A DNA stretch of 64,000 nt, from the NCBI GenBank assembly GCA_033060915.1, contig CM065381.1:31071336-31135335 (forward strand). Reading direction: 5' to 3'. How positions within the stretch are numbered: position 1 is the first letter of the stretch; every line of letters starts with the position of its first letter. Origin of the DNA: Euryodendron excelsum (Eukaryota > Streptophyta > Magnoliopsida > Ericales > Pentaphylacaceae). This document shows, piece after piece, positions 1 to 9,100 of the stretch. Position numbers and translations under genes: made by a program. A model generated the notes under the pieces. That model made no database searches, had not been told where the DNA came from, and saw only the letters and a list, made by a program, of their open reading frames with translations.

Positions 1-1271
1 TTAGAGATAAGGGATTTGCCCCTACATGCGGATACCTTACCGTCAGGTAAGAACCTTCAGCCATCCATGCATTCATTCATAAAAGTAAAGAAGTACATTA
101 AATTTTGGATTTAAGATACAAAAGAATTGAAATACATTTTAATAGGGGAGGGGCAACATTTTCCTTTGGACTTCCACCTATCTAATTTTACAAAGGAGAG
201 ACCTAAACTACTCTTGAGTCTTCGGATTCGCCTTCCTTGGATTTGATGTCGAGGAGGTCGTTGAGAGACCTTACTGATTGGTTGCCCCTTGTCTTCATAG
301 CAACCCTATCTTCGTGAGCATAGAGGGATTGGGGCCCCTCTTATGGAATGGATTGGTATGCATGCCATGAGTCTTTAGGGTTACGTGAGAACCCTTAGGG
401 TTTGGGTATGTTTAATGTAAGGGAGAGTGACCTTGGTGTCACTCTCAACGGGTTGATCATGTGCATAAGAATGCAGTGACTTGAGTTACTTGGAACTCTT
501 GTCTTGACATGGAATATTGAATGTATGAATATGCGTATGCAAAGAGTATAAAGAAAGAGAATGCACTAACAAGGTAAACGTGCATGCATGAGCAGTTAAA
601 TAGTCATTATAATAGTAAGAATTATAACAACAGGAATAAGCAGGTATAAATGAAGGTAAGAGCAGTCGCCCTTCCCTCCGTGCTTTTGAAAACAGTGCTC
701 GGGTCTTAAATCCGGGTGAGGTTCAGCTATGTATGGTGTCTATATGAGTATGAGATTGAGGGTTGACTAATGCGTCCTAAAAAGGCTCGGTCCCCGGATC
801 TTCAAACCTAGGCCCACTCCCCGAGGTGGTGCCATGATCGGTTGGTGATCCGAGCGGGGGAACCATCAAGAGGCCGTAGGCGAAGAAACTGACACAGTAT
901 CTTGCCCACAACCAATATACCGTTCCCTCTTTCTAACTAGAAAGGTCACATCAGGATAATAATGTAAGTATGAAGAATACAGGTGCACATGTAGTTTGTG
1001 TGTGATTGTTAAAAGTGGAGGAAAGAGCCCAACAACTCCCATTCATCTTGTTCATCATATTCATGCGTAGCAATTAATAAAATTTAAACAAAATGTGTAC
1101 CTACAAAACAAAGATGCAAGTGTTAGTATGTGGATGACAAACATAATATAAGATAATATAAATAAATGCATTTTTTTTTTCAAACAATTTTGAAAATTTG
1201 GTTTTGAAAATTTAAAGTCAATAAGATTGAATCAAGTTAATTGAAGACTCTACATGGGTGAAGGGTAAAGA

Positions 1272-1276
1272 GACAT
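1272..1276. repeat. Target-site duplication of solo LTR A, left copy (GACAT)
   Basis: Identical to 6098-6102 on the other side of the LTR. The continuous form GACATGACTA is seen in the uninterrupted E2 leader near 56130. Confidence 0.93.
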
Positions 1277-1476
1277 TGTAAGCACCCCATTTTTGACCGC
1301 TCAGCAGTCTACACTCCGTCCAGACTTGTTTTCAAGTTATTGTGGGCATATTCCTATCGAATCCAATTCTCCAGGTCCAAATTCCGTCTTTCCATCGCTT
1401 CGCGGGCCTGTCAGGCACCAAATAGAGGCAAAATGACCAAAATGCCCTTAGGGGCATTGTCCTTTCCTTTCCAATT

Positions 1477-1600
1477 CCAATCCCTCTCTCGAGACAGTTT
1501 ATTCCTCGAGACGGTTCCAATCCAGGCACGTCTCTTCGAAGATGGTAAGTCCCCTTCCAATCCCTCTCTCGAGACAGTTTATTCCTCGAGACGGTCCAAG
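1477..1600 (+). repeat. U3 tandem repeat, about 80 bases, two units (solo LTR A)
   Basis: Two units beginning CCAATCCCTCTCTCGAG at 1477 and 1557. Each contains CTCGAGACAGTTTATTCC followed by CTCGAGACGG, so two CTCGAG palindromes per unit. Other LTR copies have three to five units. Confidence 0.85.
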
Positions 1601-1794
1601 TAGCGAAACTACTCACAAAACCGTTAGAGTAGCGGAAATACTCACAAATAGGTCGATATAGGGAATTGGCAACAAACCCCTGTATCACGATGACCGCCGT
1701 TAGAGTGGCGAAAACACTCAAAGCCTAGGTCAACACCAGTGTTTGTTAACCCACTTTGGTAAAAAATGACCAAACTGTCCTTTGGACCTTTTCC

Positions 1795-2300
1795 GAGACT
1801 TTCCGGTCAAGATGACCATTTTGCCCCTAGGCATCCGAATGCTCCGGGAACCACACCGGCTTTGGGTATCAAATCGGTAATGTCCCAAGAATACTTTTTA
1901 TAGTATTCTCAACCTTCCTTTACCTTTCTGGATCATTCTGAGTCAGTTCCGGCCAACACGGTACAAAATGACCGTTTTGCCCCTGGAGGGCCGGTCTCCT
2001 TCTTCGACCACACCGGCTCTGGGTATCAAACCGATAATGTCCCGAGAATACTTTTAATAGTGCTCTCAATCTTCCTTTACCTTTCCGGATCATTCCGAGT
2101 CAGTTCCGGCAAAGACGGTACAAAATGACCGTTTTGCCCCTAATGGGCCGGTTTTCTTTTCCAACCACGCCGGCTCTGGGAATCAAACCGGCAACCTCCG
2201 GGAACATTCTGAATAATGTTCCCAGATCCCAAGTCTTCTTCCGGGACAATCCGAGTCTGTCCCGGTAGTTTCCCGGTTCGAGTGATCGTTTTGCCACTAA
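1795..2300 (+). repeat. U3 tandem repeat, about 156 bases, three units (solo LTR A)
   Basis: Units are marked by CACCGGCTCTGGGTATCAAA-like cores at about 1852, 2009 and 2165. Each also carries GACCGTTTTGCCCCT and a GATCATTCCGAGTCAG-like segment. The same array is present in all younger LTR copies. Confidence 0.8.
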
Positions 2301-2550
2301 AGGCCCGGTCAATCTTTCCGACACATCTTACCCTCACTTTTTATGTCAAATACCTCCAGGACACTATTTTAAGTGTTCCTGCTCCTTTCTGGCCTTCCGG
2401 GTAATTCTCGGCTCGTCCAAATCATTCCCTAACTTTCCGGAGTCACTCCTAGTGAAGCTAGGCTAAAGATTGCATGGTAGTCACTAGTATAGGCACCTAA
2501 ATCTAGTCAAAGATACGTTGCTTGCCGACTTATAAAGTTTCCTAACTGGC

Positions 2551-2573
2551 TGGCGCCACTAGTAGTGGCGCCA
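2551..2573. promoter_or_regulatory. Promoter-proximal inverted repeat with GGCGCC arms
   Basis: An 11-base arm TGGCGCCACTA, one central G, then its exact complement TAGTGGCGCCA, 53 bases upstream of the TATA box at 2627. The identical 23-base structure occurs at 59289-59311 upstream of the E2 TATA box. Related, less perfect copies lie at 9664-9684, 42160 and 51530. It may be a protein-binding palindrome or a hairpin. Confidence 0.65.
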
Positions 2574-2626
2574 AGAGAAATTTTGCCCTAGCGCCATTGC
2601 AACAGGCGCCAGGTTTGTTCAATCTC

Positions 2627-2634
2627 TATAAATA
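2627..2634 (+). promoter_or_regulatory. TATA box of solo LTR A
   Basis: TATAAATA within CTCTATAAATACAGAGCC, at the same place as in the other LTR copies and 316 bases before the conserved GTAGG site at 2950. Confidence 0.7.
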
Positions 2635-2949
2635 CAGAGCCTCATTCGACGTGAAAAGGGTCTGCAAACTTAACCTAAAAATCCTATATTTTGATATAAA
2701 GAGCTCGAGCACCTCTAAAACTCTAGTTTCCTTAGGTTCTTCAAACCCTAGCCACCATACACAAACCCTAGTCTCCTATACACTTATACATTCCCCCATA
2801 CACTCATACACTAGCCTTCAACCATCCTTTGAAGACTTGAAGAGCTGCCATCAAAAGCTTGAAGACAACTCTTGAAGACTGAAGGTGAAGATCAAGACGA
2901 AGACTGAAGACCGCAGACTGCACGGCGAGCAAAATAAACAAGACATACG

Positions 2950-2955
2950 GTAGGT
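2950..2955 (+). other. Candidate 5' splice site in the LTR leader
   Basis: GTAGGT at the end of the R-region leader, kept in five LTR copies: 2950 and 51951 on the plus strand, and 9281, 41774 and 58871 on the minus strand. It lies 280-320 bases after the TATA box and is followed by a pyrimidine-rich stretch. Splicing is inferred from conservation only. Confidence 0.4.
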
Positions 2956-3499
2956 TTCCTATTTAAATTTTCACACTTCCCCCCTCTCTCTTCTCTCTCC
3001 TAACCCACTTGGGTTTTCTCTATTTTAATCCCCCATCTCTTTCCCCCCCTTTCTTTGCATGCTTGAAACAAGGGGACTCCCGGTCCATATGTAGGATTGG
3101 GCTATTGGAGAGTCACCGTGTCGGGGGCTTTCTTCTAGTCTAACCAAAGACCACGTGGGTCCAGCCCCCTTGATTATGTGGTGAAGCCTTAACCTTGTAT
3201 GTTCACGACTCCAAATTGCATTGTGCATATCATAGTCTTGCATCTTCCAAAATTCGTTTTCAAAGTTGTTTTTCAAAACGTTTTCAAACTTGTTTTCAAA
3301 ATTGCATCAAAATCGCTTTTTCAAAACCTTGTTTTCAAAACCACAATTCTAGGGTGATTCTAGCCTTTCCATGGCTAGGGTTGCTTTAGAAAAGTGTTAC
3401 ATTAAAAGTGACATTTTTTGTCTAAATTTTCAAATCTTATTGTTTCCCAAAACCACTTTCTTAAAGTGGTTCTAGCCCTCTTATGGTTAGAATCGCTTT

Positions 3500-5250
3500 A
3501 GAAAAGTGAGACGTTTTCATACTTTCCAAAAAACTCTCTTCAAAAATCTCTTCCTAAAAATCTTTTTTTTCAACATACTTTCTTAAAACTCTCCTCTTCA
3601 AAATTGTTTTCAAAAACTCCCTTCCAAAATCTATTTTTCAAAACTCTCTTTTTCAACTCCTCTCCAAAACCTCTTTCACCTCAAAATTCGCTTTCTAAAA
3701 ACACTTCCTAAATTCACTTTCCTAAAAAACTCTCTCCTACAATCTCCTTCCAAAAATCTTTCTAAAAAACTCTCTTTCCAAAAATCTTCCTTCTAGAAAA
3801 CTCCCCTCTAGGATTTTTCTTCCCAAAATCTATGTTTCCAAAAACACACTTTCTAAAAACTCTTTCCTTAGAGCCCAAGTCAAGCCTTAGAGCCCCCAAT
3901 TAGGAAACCCTAATTTTCTTTCCAAAAACATGATTTTCAAACTTTGCCCCAAACCTAGGTTTCCAAAACCTCTTTTCTACGTCAAAACTATGATTTTCCA
4001 AATCTAGGGCTTTTAGAATCTCCTTTCCAAATCCATGTAAAATCAAATCTTCCTTTTAGGAAACCAAATCTAATCTATCCGTTTAGGAAACTAGATTCAA
4101 TCCTCCATTTTTTGAAACAAATACTAAACCTTTCCTAGTTCAACTCCTTCCTAATTTCCTACCTTCCTAGACCATAAGTTTCCTAAACCTAAACTTCAAA
4201 TCTTTCCTTAAGTTTTAAAATCCAACTCTTTTCTAATTCAAATCCTTCCTAATCTTTCACTTTCTTAAATCTTAAGTTTCCAAAACTTGAACATAAAAAT
4301 CTTTCCTAAGTTTTAAAACTCAATTCTCAAATCTTTCCTAATTCAACCCTTTCGTAATTTAACCCCCTTTCCAAATCTTAACTTTCCAATTTCAAGTTTT
4401 CAAACTTTTCCTAAACTCAAACCTTTCCTAATCTCAAGATTTTCTAAAACTCTAAGACTTTCTAAATCTTGACCTTTCTAAATTTCAAATCTTTCTAAAT
4501 TCAAAACTTTCTAAATTTGAAATTTTTTCAAGTTAAATCTTTCTAAATCTAAATCTCTCCAAATTCTAAACTTTCCAAAACTTTAAAATCTTTCTAAATC
4601 TAAGGCTTTTCTAAACTCAAAACTTTCTTAATTCAAACATTTTCTAAACTGAAAGCTTTCCTTTTTCAAACCTTTCCTAAAATGAAACTTTTTTATTTTC
4701 AAAACTTCCTTGTTTTCAAAGCTTGCCAAATTCAAAACTTCCCTTTTTCAAAACATTTCTAAATTCAAAACTTTTCAATTTTCAAAACTTTCCTAATTTG
4801 GGAACTTTCCTAATCTGAAAACCTTTCCTTTTCGAAAACTTTCTAAACTCGAAACTTTCCAATTTCAAAACTTTCCTAATTCAAAACTTTCTTAATTTGA
4901 AACTTTCCAAAAATAACATTTTCCTAATTCGAAACCTCCCTAATCTAAATCTTTCCTAAATTCCAAGTTTCCAAATCTTTCCAAATCTTCCACATTCAAC
5001 ATTCCAATCCAATCTTCCTTAATCTCAAGTTTTTCCTAGGTCTCCTATCTTTCCTAAGTCTAGGTTTCCTAAACCTTCGCCTTTTCAAAATAAGTCTAAA
5101 TCTCTCTCTTCCAAGTTCGATCTTTTCAAATCAAAATTCAATCTTTTCAATTCCAAAATTCCAAATTCTAATCCTCCATTCAAAGTTCAATCTCTCAATC
5201 TTCTACTTTCAATTTCTAATTCAATCTCATTCTTCAAATCAACTCTTCTA
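3500..5250 (+). repeat. Degenerate pyrimidine-rich short repeats in the LTR body
   Basis: About 1.7 kb of loosely repeated words of roughly 20 bases such as TTTCCTAATTCAAAACTTTC, nearly free of G. The same tract recurs at 52500-53950, and on the opposite strand at 7080-8700, 40080-41170 and 57230-58290. An older version lies at 61480-62400. Short open frames here are by-products of the bias. Confidence 0.8.
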
Positions 5251-5908
5251 TTTTCAATCGGACTCCGGTCCAAACTACGACTGACCTGATTCCCCCAAAG
5301 GGATACGTAGGCAACCTTCATAGGTGCGGTCACAATACTTTTCAAACTTTCAATTCCACCCTCATGGGTGTGGTTTTCAAAATCTTTTCAAATCTCAAAT
5401 TTCAATTTCAAAATTTCTATTTTTAAATTTTTATTTCCAAATTTTCAAACTTTCCAATTTCAATTCCATTTCTTTAAATCTATTTTCAAATCATATTCTT
5501 TTCAAATTTATTTCCAAATCTATTCTCCAATTTTCTCTTATTTTGCACTTGCATCTCATGCATCATGTTAGTTTCTTTTCAAGCTTTGTTTTTCAAAGTG
5601 GATAGGATTGAACCATTAGTTAGTTAAAGACTCTCATAGGTGAATCTAGGGTAGATTGACATATAGGTATCGAAAGGGCAGGGTAGGGTGATAGCTTAGT
5701 GCGTCTTCCCTACACGTAACCAACCTCCGAACCTAGAATCATTGTTTTCAAAGACCAAAAGGAGTTATTTTTCAAAAATAGCTAAATGTTTTCAAAAGGT
5801 TGCCAAACAACCTGTTTTCTTAAAAACCCTCTCTCGAGGAGATATTTTCAAAATTGTTTTTCCAAAATCCCTAAGTGTAGTTTTCGGGTTATGCTTAGTT
5901 TGTAGGTG

Positions 5909-5944
5909 ACCTAACTCACCTTAATCAAGTTAGGTGGCGACTCC
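5909..5944 (+). other. Conserved U5 hairpin and primer-site-like sequence
   Basis: ACCTAACT (5909-5916) and AGTTAGGT (5928-5935) form an 8-base stem with an 11-base loop. TGGCGACTCC at 5935-5944 is an exact match to the first ten bases of the E2 primer binding site, about 150 bases upstream of the LTR end. The hairpin and sequence recur in every LTR copy (6299-6334, 39179-39214, 56329-56364, 63400-63409; in LTR B at 54796 one base is changed). Confidence 0.55.
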
Positions 5945-6097
5945 GAATATTTTTTCAAAAGCCCTTTATTCAAACCAGTTTTTCAATTCAAACCTAGTAG
6001 CACTCATTCTTCTAGGAGGGTGAGTTCTAACGAGAGAGTACAACATTTTTCCCGCTTGGGTGAGTATTCCTCGAGTGCAAAAAATCTGAGTGCGACA

Positions 6098-6102
6098 GAC
6101 AT
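6098..6102. repeat. Target-site duplication of solo LTR A, right copy (GACAT)
   Basis: Directly follows the LTR end GCGACA and matches 1272-1276. Confidence 0.93.
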
Positions 6103-6126
6103 GACTACGGCCTAACCCTTTAAGTG

Positions 6127-6144
6127 TCCCTAGTGGAGTCACCA
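6127..6144 (-). other. Primer binding site of E1 (tRNA-Arg type, decayed)
   Basis: On the minus strand, two bases after the LTR end, the sequence begins TGGTGACTCCACTAGGGA. The E2 counterpart is TGGCGACTCCGCTGGAGAC. The E1 changes CG to TG and GC to AC look like decay of methylated sites. Tat/Ogre elements are known to prime from tRNA-Arg. Matching to a specific tRNA was not possible here. Confidence 0.65.
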
Positions 6145-6146
6145 GC

Positions 6147-9100
6147 TGTCGCGCCCAAATTTTTCGCACTCGAGGAATACACACACAAGCGGGAAAAATG
6201 CTATACTCTCTCGTTAGAACTCACCCTCCTAGAAGAATGAGTGCGACTAAGTTTGAATTGAAAAATTGATTTGAATAAAGGGCTTTTGAAAAAGATTTGG
6301 AGTCGCCACCTAACTTGATTAAGGTGAGTTAGGTCACCTAAAAACTAAGAATAATCCGAAGACTACATTTAGTGTTTTTGAAAATAATTTTGAAAACATC
6401 TCCTCAAGAGTGGGTTTTTCCAGAAAAATAGGTTGTTTGGCAACCTTTAAAAAACATTTAGCCCTTTTTGAAAATAACTCCGTTTTTTGTCTTTTGAAAA
6501 AAGTGATCCTAGGTTCGAAGGTTGGCTACGTATAGGGAAGACGCACTAAGCCATCACCCTACCCTGCCCTTTCGCTACCTACATGTCAATCTACCCTAAA
6601 TTCACCTATGAGAGTCTTTAATTAACATATGTTCAATGCTATCCACTTTAGAAAAATAATGTTTAAAAACTATCATGATGCATGATATGCAAGTGCAAGA
6701 AAAGAGACTTGATTTGAAAATAGATTTGAAAATAAGTTGATTTAGTTTGATTTGAAAAGAAAGAGATAGAAGTTTGAATTTGGACAAAAGATTTTGGAAA
6801 TTGAAATTGAAGATTGAAAATAGAAATAGATCATGGAATTGGAAACTTGAAGAAAATCGTAAGATTGGAGATTGGAAAGAAGTTATAGAAATAGAAAGTT
6901 AAAAAATGTTGTGGAATTTGAGATTTGAAAAATGTTGTGACCGCACTTATGAGGGTTGCCTACGTATCCTTTTGGAGGAATCAGGTCAGTCGTAGTTCGG
7001 ACAAGAGTCCGATTGAAAATAGAAGATATGATTAGAATAAAGAGATTGAATTGAAAATTGGATTGGAAGATTGAGAGATTGAACTTTGATTGGAAGATTT
7101 GAAAAGACTTGACTTCAGAAAACTTGGTTTTAGGAAACCTAGACTTAAAGACTTCGAAAAGAAGGATCGGATTTGACTTAGAAAGATTTTGAAAAAGAAT
7201 TGACTTGAATATGGGACTTAGAAGATTAGGAAACTTGGAATTTAGGAAATATTCATATTAGGAAAGTGCCATTTTAGAAAAGTTTTGGAATTAGAAAAGT
7301 TTCAACTTGGGAAAATTTTGAATTAAGAAAGTTGTCAATTTGGGAAAATCTCAACTTAGGAAAGTTTTAGGTTTAGGAAAGTTTTGAAATTGGAAAGTTT
7401 TGTTGTAAGAAAGGTTTTGAAATAGGAAATGTTGAATTTAGAAATGTTTTGAATTAGGAAAAGTTTAGTTTAAGAAAGGTCTAGAATTTGGAAAGTTTCA
7501 AGTTAAGAAAGTTTTGATTTTGGGAAACTTAGAATTTTAGAAAGATTTTAAATTAGGAAAGATTTAGAAAAGGTTTGAATTAAGAAAGTTTCATTTTAAG
7601 AAAGGTTTTGAAATAGGAAAGGTTTTGAAAATAAGAAATTTTTGAAAATAAGAAAGTTTTGAGAATAACAAAGTTTTAGATTTGAAAAGATTTGAAGTTT
7701 TAGGAAAGTTTAGAGTTTTAAAAAGATTTAGGAAGTTTAAAAAGATTTAACTTAAGAAAGTTTAAAAAGATTTAACTTAAGAAAGTTTTGAATTTAGAAA
7801 GCTTTGAATTTGGAAAGATTTGAACTTTAAAAAGTTTAGGATTTAGAAAATCTTGAGATTAGGAAAGGTTTAGATTTAGGAAAGATTAGAAAATCTAGAT
7901 TTGGAAAGTTAAGATTTGAAATGGGGTAGAATTAGGAAAAGGTAGAATTAGGAAAGATGTGGAAGTTAAGTTTTAAAATTTAGAAAATATTTTTATATTC
8001 AAGTTTTGAAAATGTAAGATTTAAGAAAGTAGGGAATTAGGAAGGATTTGAATTAGGAAAGATTTGGATTTTGAAGGGATTGGATATTGTTTCTAAAAGG
8101 GAAGGTTTGATTTTGTTTCCAAAAACGGAAGATAAGATCTAGTTTCCTAAACGGGAAGATTTGATTTGGTTTCTTAAAGGGAAGATTTGATTTAACAAGG
8201 ATTTGGGAAAGGGGAAGTTTTAGAAACCCTAGATTTAGAAGGCTATAGTTTTGACGTAGAAATAGGTTTTGGAAACCTAGGTTTTAAGGCAACTTTGAAA
8301 ACCATGTTTTTGGGAAGAAAATTAGGGTTTCCTAATCGTGAGTTCTAGGGCTTGATTTAGGCATCAGGAAAATAGATTTTTGGAAAGTGCATTTTTAGAA
8401 ACGAAGATTTTAGAAGGAAAATCCTAGAGAAGAGTTTCTAGAAGAAAGATTTTGGGAAGAGAGTTTTTAGAAAGATTTTTGGAAAAAGATTGTTGGAGAG
8501 AGTTTATTAGAAAGATTTTTAGGGAGCGTTTTTAGAAAGTGGATTTTGGGGAGAGGATTTCGGAAAGGAGTTGAAAAAGGGAGTTTTGAAAAAATAGATT
8601 TTTGGAAGGAATTTTTGAAAACAAACTTTGGAAATGAGAGTTTTAGGAAAGTATGTTGAAAAAGAGATTTTTGGGAAATGAGACTTTTGAAAAGAGAGTT
8701 TTTAGAAGGTATAAAAATGTCTCACATTCCTAAAGCAATTCTAACCATAAGAGGGCAAGAACCACTTTAGAAAAGTGGTTTTGAAAATAACAAAGGTTTG
8801 AAAATATGGACCATGAAAGTCACTTTAAATGTAACACTTTCCTAAAGCAACCCTAGCCATGGAAAGGCTAGAATCACCCAAGGATTATGATTTTGAAAAC
8901 AAGTTTTGAAAAAGGAGATTTTGATGCGATTTTGAAAACAAGTTTAATGCAAACTTTGAAAATGAGTTTGAAAACGATTTTGGAGAGATGCAAAATAATG
9001 ATATGCACAATTCAAGTTTGGGGTCGTGAACATACAAGGTTGAGGCTTCACCACATAATCAAGGGGGTCGAACCCACGTGGTCTCCGGTTAGCCTAAAGG

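Larger units (their letters stand above)
1277..6097 (+). mobile_element. Solo LTR A of the Ogre-like family, plus strand (4,821 bp)
   Basis: The LTR starts TGTAAGCACCCC and ends GTGCGACA. It is bounded by the 5-base direct repeat GACAT (1272-1276 and 6098-6102), the duplication made at integration. Removing the LTR and one GACAT restores a leader collinear with 54963-56177. No interior or second LTR is attached, so it is a solo LTR formed by recombination between the two LTRs of a full element. It carries two copies of the 80-base U3 repeat (1477-1600), three of about 156 bases (1795-2300), a GGCGCC inverted repeat (2551-2573), a TATA box (2627), a splice-donor-like site (2950) and a long degenerate pyrimidine-rich repeat zone (about 3500-5250). 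It contains no real gene. Confidence 0.93.

Noticed and set aside
1332..1721. 129-codon minus-strand frame and similar frames at 50097, 50256, 11166 and 60342
   Set aside because: All are repeat-derived readings of the 81-94 base U3 array (repeated SSRGINCLERG or NPSLETVYS peptides), not genes.
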